Assembly: GCF_000155595.1 (NCBI RefSeq)
Contig: NZ_DS989906.1
Location: forward strand, 152,846-216,845
Length of the DNA stretch: 64,000 nucleotides
From: Synechococcus sp. PCC 7335
GTDB taxonomy: Bacteria > Cyanobacteriota > Cyanobacteriia > Phormidesmidales > Phormidesmidaceae
Direction: 5' to 3'
Numbering within the stretch: position 1 is the stretch's first letter; every line of letters starts with the position of its first letter. Shown piece by piece: positions 42,029 to 51,824 of the stretch. The translations under genes and the position numbers were made by a program. The notes beneath the pieces were generated by a model. The model did not search any database, was not told the DNA's origin, and worked only from the letters and a program-made list of their open reading frames with translations.

Positions 42029-44424
42029 CTTGAATGAGCGTGGAATCTTTGATCTAGCCGACTACCGCTTGATACGCCGTTTGTCGTGATGTTGTGAAGC
42101 GTCACCGTCTTAAACAAGTCAGACCCTTGTGCGTCGTCTAGGATGCCAAACATCAGCTCAGGTCGAGGATTGCTATCGGTGTTAAATAGAGCAACGCCAA
42201 ATCCGTCAGCACGATGGCTGAGTCCGTCTTCCTGAAACGGTCCGCCCCAAGTAAAATCGCCCAAGTTAGTCATGTTGCGACCGACAATGTACTTAATAGC
42301 GTTCTGTCCTTCAGGATCATCGTAAATACCAATTATCACTTCATCTTCGTCACCAGGAACGATATCCCCGATCGCAACACCTAAACCGTCAATACTGTTG
42401 CCGAGCGATTGTCCCCCGATTGCTGTTCTACCGGAAAAGCATCTGCCAAGTCGTTCCTCAGCAAAGTTAAGGCAGATACGGTACTTCACCTGATTACCTG
42501 TGTCGTAGGCAGCAACCAGCATGTCATCACCCTGAAATCCATCCAGGTTACCAAAGGCAATACCCGCACCTTCACCGCGGTGCCCGAGACCACCAAGCTT
42601 GATTGAGGACTCGCAGGTTGCACGACTGTAAAAGCTACTGAATTCGCAAATGCGGAGTTTGAACTCATTCTCTCCTTCAGCATCGTCATAAGTCATCAGG
42701 ACTATTTCGGGCTGAGCGTCGTTGTCGAGATTGGTTAGTGCAATGCCACCGCCGTGACCACGACGAGACTGAGCATCAACCTCTTCCACAGTTGGGAGCA
42801 TGGCATTCAGGGCAGCAAGATCGCCATCGGAAAATTCGTCTGAGAGCGGTCCTATCCGCTGTCCCTCGACGATGGGTACGAGAGTGGGTTGGCCATTGCG
42901 ACTGAAGCTGCGCGAACCATAGTGCATGATAGATTCGATATCGTAAGCACCCAGCTCAATGTGGTGCTGTGTGCGCTTCTCAAAATTTCCTTTAGCGTGC
43001 GGATATATGGCATTCCAATTGACGCGCACATGATTGTCTCGGTCGATGCGATTCTGCTCATGACCAAGGCCCATCGCATGGCCCATCTCATGAACAAAGG
43101 TTCCCTTACCTAAAAGGTTCGGTGCGTTAGCACTTGGAATTGTGAAGCTGATGAGCTGCTGTCCGCCCTTCATACCTACCCATGAGGTGCCACAGGTAAT
43201 GGGTTGCTCTTTCTCGTCGTCTAGATATTCGCAGGGTGCTTCAAATCCCTGAAATTTGACATAGTTATTGTCGCCTGCTCGGCGTGGCCGCCACCTAAAG
43301 GGAGTCTGAGTGTTTACATAGTCAATAGCACTCTGAAGACGCCGTCGGGTCAGTATTTTCGCATCCGCCAGCGTACGAACCGTTCCACGGCGGTCTCGAA
43401 GTTCAATCTCACTGTCATCTAGCCCAACCACGAGTGAGTTGAGTTCAAGCTCGTAAGGCACCTCACCATTTGGCCAGAGTCGCCCTCCATCTGCGACTGC
43501 AAGTGCATAGGAAACATTGGCTAGAGCCTGGGGATTGGTCGGCAGCTCTGCTACGGCAATGTCTCCCTCGACGGTCAGCGTATTCTCCCGTTTACTGACC
43601 ATGCGAGTAGTTGCGGTGTTTTCACCAATTAGGCGAACTGGTATGTTCTGTCCGAGTGGCAGGGCTAAGACACTCTCAAGATGCTGAAAATCGCTCCGAC
43701 CCGAGATCGCAGGTGTATTGTTGAAGCCCATACTGAAGTTACCAGCCGCACGACGCTGTCCCTTAGGCATGGGCACTAAAGGCCCTGTAACGAAGTTGGG
43801 AGATGCCGTAACGCGGGTACCCCAGTAAACATAAGAGGCAACTGGCCGTTTGCCACTTTGAAAAGCAGATTCTACATAGAAGATAACTTTGTCATCTACA
43901 GTACGCAGGTAGTAGCGACGGCCTCTTGCATCTTCATAGCTGCCGTCGGTATCGTTGCTAGACTGAGCGCGAAATCCGCTATCCGTTTGTAGTGGAAGGC
44001 GATCCTTAATCTCTGTCATGCTCTTTGGTTCGAGCTGCGTAAAGGGTAGATTATTTTGGGAACCGTCGAGGTGAAGCATACCGCCAGTACCTATGCGCAT
44101 CGTCACACTGCCCGTAGCGGTTGACGTGTATTTGGGAACTGAAATGAAGCGACCACGGATGTGTGTGCCGTCACGGCGACCACGGAACACGTGGGCGTAA
44201 CTGCGTCCAGGGTGTTCTGCAAACCAGTACACGATATCTCCCTGCTGTTTGAGGTAAACAAGGCCACCATCGTCAGCGACGAAAACGGACGCAACCTCTG
44301 CTGTATTAAGGTCAACAGGGTTAGCGAGTTCCTCAGTCTGAGCACGTAGGGCGAGTGCTAAAGCGAGTGTAAAACTCAGAATAGCTAGGAACAAATTCCG
44401 TAAGACTATAGGTGTGATCCGCAT
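41938..44424 (-). CDS. Secreted astacin-like zinc metalloprotease with FG-GAP-like repeats, 3' end IS-derived
   Basis: 828 aa. A signal peptide is clear (residues 1-29, hydrophobic core L-F-L-A-I-L-S-F-T-L-A-L-A-L). The zinc site is H445-E-M-G-H-A-M-G-L-G-H-E of the astacin type, and the Met-turn S-I-M-H-Y-G lies near 498. FG-GAP/VCBS-like repeats follow (G-G-G-I-A-L-T-N-L-D-N-D, G-D-D-M-L-V-A-A-Y-D). The final 29 or so residues, from L-L-Q-K on, are encoded by the right end of the IS6 element, so the true C-terminus was replaced by the insertion. Catalytic domain intact; activity and location unknown. Confidence 0.85.
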   Translation of the reverse strand: MRITPIVLRNLFLAILSFTLALALALRAQTEELANPVDLNTAEVASVFVADDGGLVYLKQQGDIVYWFAEHPGRSYAHVFRGRRDGTHIRGRFISVPKYTSTATGSVTMRIGTGGMLHLDGSQNNLPFTQLEPKSMTEIKDRLPLQTDSGFRAQSSNDTDGSYEDARGRRYYLRTVDDKVIFYVESAFQSGKRPVASYVYWGTRVTASPNFVTGPLVPMPKGQRRAAGNFSMGFNNTPAISGRSDFQHLESVLALPLGQNIPVRLIGENTATTRMVSKRENTLTVEGDIAVAELPTNPQALANVSYALAVADGGRLWPNGEVPYELELNSLVVGLDDSEIELRDRRGTVRTLADAKILTRRRLQSAIDYVNTQTPFRWRPRRAGDNNYVKFQGFEAPCEYLDDEKEQPITCGTSWVGMKGGQQLISFTIPSANAPNLLGKGTFVHEMGHAMGLGHEQNRIDRDNHVRVNWNAIYPHAKGNFEKRTQHHIELGAYDIESIMHYGSRSFSRNGQPTLVPIVEGQRIGPLSDEFSDGDLAALNAMLPTVEEVDAQSRRGHGGGIALTNLDNDAQPEIVLMTYDDAEGENEFKLRICEFSSFYSRATCESSIKLGGLGHRGEGAGIAFGNLDGFQGDDMLVAAYDTGNQVKYRICLNFAEERLGRCFSGRTAIGGQSLGNSIDGLGVAIGDIVPGDEDEVIIGIYDDPEGQNAIKYIVGRNMTNLGDFTWGGPFQEDGLSHRADGFGVALFNTDSNPRPELMFGILDDAQGSDLFKTVTLHNITTNGVSSGSRLDQRFHAHSRVLLQKVTEKRKALPLSSQLRSDPKDLVDE

Positions 44425-44561
44425 TTCAGCAACCTAAATAGGTGACTATTGCTCTCTATGGGGTTAAATTATCGAGCTTTAGGTGCCTATCCGACAGTAC
44501 CCTGTAGTGTAATTTATCAATATGTTCCACAGTTGTTAGAGTTAGACACTACCCTAAGTAA

Positions 44562-45932
44562 GAAACAGTCAATGGTACTTGGGACGCGAATTTACTAGCA
44601 GCACTGCCAAGTGTTCTACAGAGCGAAGCCGAACATCTGCTGCTTAATAAACTGCTCGAGCGCTGCCGAACTCTCAAGCTAGTCAAAGCAGGCGGCGCAC
44701 AGCGCACGGACTCGACACACATCCTGAGTGCAGTGCGAAACTTGAATCGCCTAGAACTGGTTGGCGAGAGTCTGCGAGCGGCGCTCAATGACCTGGCGGA
44801 ACTCGCACCAGAATGGTTACAACAGATAGCTCCCGACGACTGGTACGAGCGCTATGGCCGTCGGATAGAAAACTATCGCCTGCCGTCCAAAGAGTCCGAG
44901 CGGGTGGCTTACGCGCAACGGATTGGCGAAGATGGTGACTACTTGCTGAAGTGCCTAGCTGACTCAGAAGTCGCCGCAGAAGGCCAAGCCCTGGAGACCG
45001 TTCAAACGTTGGTAAGTCTCTGGCAGTATCACTACAGCGAAGGGGAAGGGGAGGATGGCAGTGGCCTGCGTTGGAAAAGTAGCCGAGAGCTGAATTCTCA
45101 GGCAGATTGCATCGAGTCACCCTACGATACCGAAGCACGCTACTGCCGTCGCCAAGGCATCAGTTGGGTGGGCTACCGGACTCACCTTAGCGAGACTTGC
45201 GATAGCAACAGCGTTCGCTTGATAACGCATGTAATGACCACCGATGCTCGCCGCCACGAAGCCCTCTGCATCGAGGGCATCCACGACGCACTTATCGCGA
45301 AGCAACTGCGGCCTGCTGAACACTTTGTAGATGCGGCCTATGTTGATGCTTTGCTACTGGTGAGTGAACAAGCCAAAGGCATCGAAACCGTCGGCCCTGC
45401 ACGGTCAGACCCCAGTTGGCAGCATCGAACTGAAGGGGCATACGGCATAGCAGACTTCCAGATTGACTGGCAACAGCAACAGGTAAGCTGTCCGCAAGGG
45501 AAAACCTCTAAAGCCTGGATGCAGTATCAGCGTCCCTCTGGCGACCCCTACCTATTGGTTAGGTTCAGCAACACTGACTGTCGGCAGTGCTCGGCTCGTC
45601 ATTTGTGTACGAGGGCGAAGCCGCCAGTCGGTCGCACCTTGCATCTGCTACCACAGGCGGCACACGAAGCGCTGACCCGAGCGAGAGCCATCCAAGCAAC
45701 CACGGCTGGTCAGAAACGCTATCGTCGTCGGGCGGGCATCGAAGGGACGATAGCGCAAGGCGTTGGCAGCTATGGGCTACGCCGTTCTCGCTATATCGGA
45801 CAAGCGAAGACGCATCTACAGAATATGGCGGTTGGCGCTGCGCTCAACATCGACCGTTTGTTCAACTGGTTCCAGGGCGTTCCGAAAGCCAAGACAAGGA
45901 TCTCGCACTTCAAAGCTTTGAAGACAGCTTAG
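44562..45932 (+). pseudogene. IS1182-type transposase, N-terminus missing
   Basis: From 44562 the frame is open but lacks an ATG; the GTG at 44733 would give 399 aa. The upstream part still reads like the family (L-L-L-N-K-L-L-E-R-C and Q-R-T-D-S-T-H-I-L), with an apparent small internal deletion near 44600. The catalytic region and the C-terminal zinc-type cluster (C-R-Q-C-S-A-R-H-L-C) are present, as is the R-R-A-G-I-E-G-T-I signature. Normal proteins are about 450-500 aa. Not expected to be functional. Confidence 0.8.
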
Positions 45933-46108
45933 GACAACAACAGTATCTAGAATCAGATGAACAACAATTTATGACGTAGGCGAAAGCCCTATGTCACAGT
46001 CTATCCAGCTTAGTAGTGGTTATCTTCTATCCATGACTGCTTTACTGATGTTCATGCAACAGTTCAAGAAGCAACAACAGTGTATAGTCTGAGTTCGCCA
46101 ACAGTATC
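44562..46108 (+). mobile_element. IS1182-family element, truncated at 5' end
   Basis: Transposase reading frame 44562-45932, and a right end GTTCGCCAACAGTATC at 46093-46108, one base different from the MITE end at 16373-16388. No matching left end was found, and the first part of the transposase is gone. Confidence 0.75.
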
Positions 46109-46591
46109 CTTAGACTTCTGAGAAAGCCTTTCTGATACATGAACTGAGACACACTCTCATTGGGGTATAGAAAGGACTAGATAATGAGAAGATCAAATAT
46201 ACAGTTTTCGAGCATTTCTGCTGGCACACAGTACGTCACCTACTCTGCGTCAGCAGACTATCGCTCAATAATGACTTTGGGAATTGTATTGCTGAAAGTA
46301 GCGAAACTTCGTAGAAGTTGTTGCTCTCATGGAACGAGTTTGCGTCGCTTCAGCCACTATTTTCCGAGAATCAATAAAGAGCGCTATGGCTAAGACTGTA
46401 TGTACTACTTATCCAAAAGCCTGGGCTAGCTGGGTATGAGCATGTTCTTAAGGTGTGACCAACGAGTTTCTGGGCTTTCCCACACTTTTTTTGTCTCCTT
46501 CTTCTGAGGTCAGTTTTCCACCTCTTTCAGTTCAAGCTCGTCGACAGACCATATTGGTTTAATACAGTGGCTTTCATCATATTTTGACTTT
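46109..46591. other. Intergenic region
   Basis: 482 bases between the IS1182 remnant and the methyltransferase. A 69-codon frame (46184-46393) has no protein-like character. Nothing else identified. Confidence 0.45.
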
Positions 46592-47278
46592 TTATCTTCG
46601 TTTAATCCCGACTGCGGCTTGGCACATCCATCTCGACCAGCCAGTACCATAGTCAAAGGATTTAACCGCCTCAAGTCCAGCTGCTTTCAAGAAAGCGTCC
46701 AGCTGGTGGGAGGTGTATCCTCGATTTTGCCAACGCAGGGATAGGAGGAGTTGACCCAGACATTTGCGTGTCACTGAGCCAATTAGAGGGGCGCCCGGTT
46801 TCAAGACGCGAGCCATCTCTCGTAAGGTTTCTACAGGTTCGACTAGGTGCTCCAAAACATGGGCAAAGATGACCGCGTCAAAAGACTCATCAGCAAACGG
46901 TAAGTACCTGATATCTCCCCATCGAAAATCAAGCGTTGCACAGCGATGTTTCAAATTCTGTTGAGCGTGGGTCAGCATCGGGTAAGAAATATCGACGCCG
47001 GAGACACGGACGGGCTGATCGATACTGTCCAACAGTGCCAGACTAAAAGCGCCTGTTCCTATGCCACAGTCGAGAATATGCGACGTTGGGTCAAGATATC
47101 TTAAGCGATCGCCCACGACCGGATCTTCAAACAGCAGCTGATAATCATGGAGCTGACCCAGACGGGTCAAATTGTCGTGCCATTGATCGGCAGAGGCATC
47201 GTAGAGTGATCGCAGGGTGTCGATGCTAGGGGCAGTTTCCCAGTGGTCTAATGTAGGAAGGGTTGTATTTAATGGCAT
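46592..47278 (-). CDS. Class I SAM-dependent methyltransferase
   Basis: 228 aa. The SAM motif I I-L-D-C-G-I-G-T-G-A-F-S-L lies near residue 68, followed by the acidic ends of strands 2-4 (G-V-D-I-S; F-D-A-V-I-F-A-H-V-L-E-H-L). The family is Methyltransf_11. The substrate cannot be told. Last gene of the LuxR-headed cluster; it differs in sequence from the two related methyltransferases upstream. The gap to the preceding VOC gene is 110 bases. Confidence 0.85.
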   Translation of the reverse strand: MPLNTTLPTLDHWETAPSIDTLRSLYDASADQWHDNLTRLGQLHDYQLLFEDPVVGDRLRYLDPTSHILDCGIGTGAFSLALLDSIDQPVRVSGVDISYPMLTHAQQNLKHRCATLDFRWGDIRYLPFADESFDAVIFAHVLEHLVEPVETLREMARVLKPGAPLIGSVTRKCLGQLLLSLRWQNRGYTSHQLDAFLKAAGLEAVKSFDYGTGWSRWMCQAAVGIKRR

Positions 47279-47388
47279 GGCTAAATCGACCCTCTGGTTG
47301 CAGAGGGCTCTACGCTTTGTTGATTCGATTCAATGGATGGAAAGAATTAAGGCTGGTGGGTAGTGCCCACTCTACAGAGGGTGTGAGG

Positions 47389-48033
47389 TTACCAACGCAG
47401 GATTAGTGGCAGGGCCGGACGATAATCTTCTGTGCGCCCTGAGGCATGATGATCCAATGTGATTTCCAGGAGATGTTCGTGGCCTGATCGCATCGAGAGG
47501 CGATCGGTTTGTGAAGCCAGCGCCAGCACGCCTTGTGTATCGGTTGAGGGGGTGGAAATAATCACCTCACTAATCGTCTGAGGGTTGCGATGAGACTGTG
47601 GTCGGGGTACGCCCGGATTATGGAATGGGAAATAGAAACAGAGCGGTTCTAGCAAGGTTTTAGAATTGGCACCCACATGGAACCCTTTTGGGAGCGGGAA
47701 GTAAGCGGGTTGGTAGTGCCAGCCGGGGAAGGGCATGTCGTGACTGACATTGACTTTGCAGGGCACAAAAATAACGCCAAATGGCGAGGCGCTGGGATCT
47801 TCAGCGCGTTCAGAAAAGTGCAGGTTTCGGCCTGGCCCATTTCTCGCTTCATCGGTATCTCGCACCCAAATCAGCTCCAGCATGCCGTTGGCAAAGTAAA
47901 ACCGACGGTTGGCCGTGCCCTGACCGGAATGGGTATTGCTCGGTCCTTCTCGAAAGCCGTGTTCCAGCAGCCGATCGCCCACCTGAGCTTCCGGCTCAAC
48001 CAATATAAAAACGTGATCCAGCGTCATATTCAT
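47389..48033 (-). CDS. Glyoxalase/VOC-superfamily protein
   Basis: 214 aa. It begins D-H-V-F-I-L-V, the first VOC strand with a metal-binding His, and has a second His-Glu region near the end (H-E-H-L-L-E-I-T-L-D-H). The middle carries W-V-R-D and F-G-V-I-F-V-P. VOC proteins include lyases, dioxygenases and resistance proteins; a glyoxalase-like domain is the best call. It is separated by 6 bases from the methyltransferase upstream. Confidence 0.75.
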   Translation of the reverse strand: MNMTLDHVFILVEPEAQVGDRLLEHGFREGPSNTHSGQGTANRRFYFANGMLELIWVRDTDEARNGPGRNLHFSERAEDPSASPFGVIFVPCKVNVSHDMPFPGWHYQPAYFPLPKGFHVGANSKTLLEPLCFYFPFHNPGVPRPQSHRNPQTISEVIISTPSTDTQGVLALASQTDRLSMRSGHEHLLEITLDHHASGRTEDYRPALPLILRW

Positions 48034-48039
48034 GGTCGT

Positions 48040-48672
48040 TTACGCAGGCTTTTTGGCCACAATGAACACCGCTTTGTCCTTACCGGGTTGCCATTGATAG
48101 TCCAGTTCAAATCCGGCATGGGTCAGGCTATCTGCCAGCTCTTCTGTGGTGAAGATAGCGACAAAGGGGAAAACCCCGAAGAATCGACCAATAGGCACAA
48201 TGAGCTTAAACCAGCTCATTGTGTCTCCTATACAGGCGGTACTGGTGACAAAAATGCCCTCTGGTTTGAGCATTTGATAGACCCGAGCGATCGCCGCTTC
48301 CTTATCTTTCAACAAATGCAAAATGCTGAGGCCCAGCACCGCATCCAGGCTCTGATCCGGAATATCGAGGTCTTCAATGATGGCTTGCTCAAAGGTGACG
48401 TTATCGATGTGCTCAGCCTCGGCTTTTGCTTGGGCGATCGCAATCATATTGGCCGAGAAATCGATGGCGCGGATATCCTTCACGTAAGGAGCATGGAGGA
48501 TGGCCGTTGACCCAGTACCACAGCCGATTTCCAACACCGACCAATCGGGCTGAAAGTAGTCGCGGGTAACCGCCAGCTTTTTCTGATAAGCGGCTTCATC
48601 GGCGATGGGCTGCTTCGAGTATTTCTCGGCTATCTTGTCCCAAAATTGACTTTTCTGCATCGTTTTCCTCAC
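48040..48672 (-). CDS. Class I SAM-dependent methyltransferase, paralog of 50283 gene
   Basis: 210 aa (a second Met at codon 5 is also possible). SAM motif V-L-E-I-G-C-G-T-G-S-T-A-I near residue 48. About half of the first 120 residues match the methyltransferase at 50283-50930 position by position (for example I-A-D-E-A-A-Y-Q-K-K-L and H-A-P-Y-V-K), so the two arose by duplication. Substrate unknown. No transmembrane segments except a hydrophobic patch near 150-165. Confidence 0.85.
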   Translation of the reverse strand: MRKTMQKSQFWDKIAEKYSKQPIADEAAYQKKLAVTRDYFQPDWSVLEIGCGTGSTAILHAPYVKDIRAIDFSANMIAIAQAKAEAEHIDNVTFEQAIIEDLDIPDQSLDAVLGLSILHLLKDKEAAIARVYQMLKPEGIFVTSTACIGDTMSWFKLIVPIGRFFGVFPFVAIFTTEELADSLTHAGFELDYQWQPGKDKAVFIVAKKPA

Positions 48673-48708
48673 GGGTTTTCAACAACACGGTGGCAACTTC
48701 TGGTCACC

Positions 48709-49668
48709 TCAGAGCGCAGCGCTAAATCCTGGGTGTTTGGGTTGGGCGCCCAGCATGGCTTGAAACCCTACGTGCCAGTTTGAGTAACGAGGCTGCCAGC
48801 CTAAAACTTGTCGCGCTTTTTGATTAACGGCCCCTTGTTGTTGCGTGGCAAAGTAGAGCGAAACGGGATCGAGCTGAGTGCGGGCCATTTCCGCTGAGAG
48901 CACAGGCGGGGCAGGGGCTTGGAGTAAGCGACTATAGTCTGAGAGCCATTGCCGCATCAGCACAGGTGCATCATCAACGATGGTATAGATACCCGCTGAA
49001 CCTTGGGTGATCGCCTGTACCGTTGCCGTTGCGGCATCTTCAATCTGAACAAAAGAGCAGGTTCCTGCCTCCTGATCAACAATGGGATAGAGCCCTTGGC
49101 GAACAGCCGTAGTGATCACACCATCGTTGGCGTAGTATGTGCCCGGTCCGTAGAAGTGGCCGTACCGCAACACCACTCCCGTCATTTCCGTTAACGACAA
49201 CACTTGGTGTTCTAAACTCGCAACGGCCTCAACAACAGACCTTAGAGGAGGAGGGGCATCCCGATAGAGGAGCGTCGCTTCATGGGTCAGTTCACCATCG
49301 GGAGATTGACTCAGGAACGCCACGCTTTGGGCAATAAACCGTTGAACTGAGGTACGCTGGGCGGCATGAATCAGATTAGCTGTGCCCTCGGTGCGGAGGC
49401 GATTGGTTTCAGTGAAGGGATCTTGGGCCTGATTTCCCAGACTGGTGAGCTGATGAATTACCACGTTCGGCGCCGCGTCAGCCACCAGCTGGTTGAGATG
49501 AGGACGATCAAAAACATCCCCGAGTACTGGTGTTGCCCCCATCTGTTTCAGAGCGTGGAGCTTTTGCGGTGTGCGAGATAACGCTGTAACCGCATAGCCA
49601 GCCTTGACTAATTGAGGAATCAATGCGTGACCCATGGTGCCTGAGGCACCGGCAATAAAGATCTTCAT
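48709..49668 (-). CDS. NAD(P)-dependent epimerase/dehydratase-like protein
   Basis: 319 aa. The N-terminal Rossmann motif is F-I-A-G-A-S-G-T-M-G-H-A, near residues 4-15. Then an S-R-T cofactor-selecting region, and Y-G-H-F-Y-G-P-G-T with the Tyr of the extended SDR family around 160. No Lys in the classical Y-x3-K position is obvious, so it may be an atypical SDR. It probably acts on a sugar nucleotide or an unsaturated alcohol. Part of the LuxR-headed cluster. Confidence 0.8.
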   Translation of the reverse strand: MKIFIAGASGTMGHALIPQLVKAGYAVTALSRTPQKLHALKQMGATPVLGDVFDRPHLNQLVADAAPNVVIHQLTSLGNQAQDPFTETNRLRTEGTANLIHAAQRTSVQRFIAQSVAFLSQSPDGELTHEATLLYRDAPPPLRSVVEAVASLEHQVLSLTEMTGVVLRYGHFYGPGTYYANDGVITTAVRQGLYPIVDQEAGTCSFVQIEDAATATVQAITQGSAGIYTIVDDAPVLMRQWLSDYSRLLQAPAPPVLSAEMARTQLDPVSLYFATQQQGAVNQKARQVLGWQPRYSNWHVGFQAMLGAQPKHPGFSAAL

Positions 49669-49735
49669 GGCTAGTTTCTAAAAAAGGTGGTTGAACGGGG
49701 CCGTCTGCCATATTCCTTGGCGACTGCCCCAGAAC

Positions 49736-50263
49736 TTATATCTGGAATTCTGCTGCTATCGTTTTCCAGAACTGGTCGATATCCGAGCGTGATCGCAGAT
49801 GGTAGACCTGCTTTGTTGCCTTCACTTGCGCTACATACTCTCGATATTTTGGGGTTAGTTTGGCATGGCACAACCGGACGGTAGGGTAGGACTTCAACGT
49901 CCCTTTCAATAACGAGCTGCCCTCTGGCCAACCAGCAGGCCATGCCCAAGCCCCTTGTAAGAATCGCTTCGTCACCCACCAGTAATGCCGCCATACGGGC
50001 ATGTCGAGATACACCAAGGTATCGGCCACTTTCAGTCGTTCCCAGACGGTATCTATAGAGCCGAAGCCATCTACAATCCACTGGTCTTGCAGCAGCAGTT
50101 CATCATGGGCCGCTTTGAACTCGGCGGGGGGCACTTCGGTACCACCGGGCCGGTATTGGATCGAATCGAGTGGCACCCAGGGGAGTCCGGTCATGTTTCC
50201 TAGACGCCGGCTGAGGGTGGATTTGCCAGCCCCCGCATTGCCAAATACAGCAACTTTTTTCAT
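49736..50263 (-). CDS. P-loop adenylate-kinase-like protein
   Basis: 175 aa. Walker A G-N-A-G-A-G-K-S-T at residues 8-16, then a W-V-P-L-D pattern and an R-x(2)-R-S-R-S-D-I-D near the end. Similar to bacterial topology modulation / small-molecule kinase-like proteins (FlaR-type). No partner recognised. The gap to the methyltransferase upstream is only 19 bases. Confidence 0.75.
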   Translation of the reverse strand: MKKVAVFGNAGAGKSTLSRRLGNMTGLPWVPLDSIQYRPGGTEVPPAEFKAAHDELLLQDQWIVDGFGSIDTVWERLKVADTLVYLDMPVWRHYWWVTKRFLQGAWAWPAGWPEGSSLLKGTLKSYPTVRLCHAKLTPKYREYVAQVKATKQVYHLRSRSDIDQFWKTIAAEFQI

Positions 50264-50282
50264 CGGAATTCAACCTTCAACT

Positions 50283-50930
50283 CTACTCAGTCTTCTTAGT
50301 CACAATGAACACGATTTTCGCGTTACCGATGGGCGATTTGTAATCCTTCGGTTGCCATTGGTTGTCAATTGCAAATCCCGCATCGGTCAAACTGTTCTCT
50401 AAGTCTTTGACTGTAAACACCTTAATTGACGGAAACAGCCCCAAGAATTGACCCACCGGGGCAACCAGCTTGAACCAGGCCATCGTATCCCCTAGGCAAA
50501 ATGTACTGGTGATGAAGACTCCGCTCAGTTGGAGCAGGTCATAGACTTTAGCGATCACGGCTTCCTTATTGGCGAGCAGATGCAGCACATTCAGGCCCAA
50601 TACGGCATCGTAAGTTTGGTCAGGGGCGCTTAGCTCGTCAATGCTGGCTTGCTCAAAGGTGACGTTTTGGATGTTCTGGGCGTCCGCCTTCCCTTGGGCG
50701 ATCACAATCATGTTGGATGAGAAATCAATTGCTCGAATATGTTTCACATAAGGGGCATGGACAATAGCGGTCGAACCAGTGCCGCAACCAAATTCCAGCA
50801 CGTTCATACTGGGCCGCAAATACTCCCGCGTGACCTGGAGTTTCTTTTGGTAGGCTGCTTCATCCGCGATTGGTTGTCTTGCATAACCTGCGGCGATTTT
50901 ATTCCAAAATTTAGCTGAAGTGTTCATCAC
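50283..50930 (-). CDS. Class I SAM-dependent methyltransferase, paralog of 48040 gene
   Basis: 215 aa. The SAM site is V-L-E-F-G-C-G-T-G-S-T-A-I near residue 49. Very similar to the 48040-48672 protein. The pair flank the epimerase and kinase-like genes. Probably recent duplication with functional divergence. No signal peptide. The start ATG at 50930 lies 62 bases from the end of the DUF6326-like gene. Confidence 0.85.
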   Translation of the reverse strand: MMNTSAKFWNKIAAGYARQPIADEAAYQKKLQVTREYLRPSMNVLEFGCGTGSTAIVHAPYVKHIRAIDFSSNMIVIAQGKADAQNIQNVTFEQASIDELSAPDQTYDAVLGLNVLHLLANKEAVIAKVYDLLQLSGVFITSTFCLGDTMAWFKLVAPVGQFLGLFPSIKVFTVKDLENSLTDAGFAIDNQWQPKDYKSPIGNAKIVFIVTKKTE

Positions 50931-50992
50931 ATCCTCGTTAATTTAATTAAACGGTTTCTTCATTTCTCACATCTGAGGCACGTCCATAAAAA

Positions 50993-51427
50993 TCATGCTT
51001 CCTGACTAGTTGAGTATTGCTTGGGAGCCGAGTTCCGCCATCGCCAGGCCAACCAAATTATGAATAACAAAGCGACCATCTTAAGAATCAGATGAAAGGT
51101 ATCGTCCAGATCGGTAGTGCCATTGTTGAGCTCAAACGCGAGGGTAATCACAGCGGCAATGATGTTAGCCCAGCGATTTGTGCCATAGGGCAACAGTCGA
51201 GAGAGGAGAACCATAGAGATTGGCACTTCAGCGACGAAACCACCGAAGAGCAACAGATTTTCTGTTATTTGAATGCCATTGAATGTCCCGGTCATCACTT
51301 GTTCAATGAATCCAGGCTCAATAAATTCATGGATATCTCGAAAAATGGTGTTAAAAAGATAAAATATCCACAGGTTTGATAGCTTGGCTTTCATCTCCAT
51401 TGCCAGTATTTGTTTCTGCAAATTCAT
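50993..51427 (-). CDS. DUF6326-like membrane protein
   Basis: 144 aa with four transmembrane helices. The pattern (K-A-K-L-S-N-L-W-I-F-Y-L-F-N near the start, then P-G-F near the first loop) matches the DUF6326-like small membrane proteins. Function unknown. Start overlaps the preceding 93-aa gene (ATGA, 51424-51427), so translation is coupled. Confidence 0.75.
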   Translation of the reverse strand: MNLQKQILAMEMKAKLSNLWIFYLFNTIFRDIHEFIEPGFIEQVMTGTFNGIQITENLLLFGGFVAEVPISMVLLSRLLPYGTNRWANIIAAVITLAFELNNGTTDLDDTFHLILKMVALLFIIWLAWRWRNSAPKQYSTSQEA

Positions 51428-51705
51428 GTTTGTTCTCCTTTGTCCAAATTTTCTGTTTGGGCTGGCATGACCGACACCAGTGGTAGCCCCAAATCACGCA
51501 CCTTAATCAGCAGTCCATAGAGCGCCGCCTGATCAACTACTGGGCCAGACAATAGCGTTTCACCGTTGTCTTTGAGCGCGATCGTGAATCCCTCAAACCA
51601 ATGGCTCCAACGACGACCGAGATGTCCTTTGACACAAATTTCGTATTCAAGTGGGTGGTGACCGTTGGCTGAACCGCGTAGTTGACTCATGGAAGTTGCA
51701 ATCAC
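51424..51705 (-). CDS. Small conserved hypothetical protein
   Basis: 93 aa. Soluble, with W-S-H-W-F-E-G-F-T-I and V-D-Q-A-A-L-Y-G-L-L-I-K-V-R-D-L-G-L, a pattern seen in small proteins located beside MalT-type regulators. The ATG at 51705 may be replaced by ATG 51690 (M-S-Q-L-R). It is the first gene after the regulator, 119 bases downstream of it, and overlaps the membrane-protein gene. Confidence 0.7.
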   Translation of the reverse strand: MIATSMSQLRGSANGHHPLEYEICVKGHLGRRWSHWFEGFTIALKDNGETLLSGPVVDQAALYGLLIKVRDLGLPLVSVMPAQTENLDKGEQT

Positions 51706-51824
51706 CTGCTCTAATCACGGCTTGCCTGAACAACTTGAAAATACAAACGAATATGGGGAGCTGTTGTCCCTAGATGTGGGGATTGGATGTGGGGATTTAT
51801 GGAGAATCTTGCGGGGATAAACGC

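Noticed and set aside
46184..46393. 69-codon plus-strand frame
   Set aside because: Composition is not protein-like and it has no recognised homolog.
47677..48510. 277-codon plus-strand frame
   Set aside because: Antisense to the VOC and methyltransferase genes, both of which have clear motifs.
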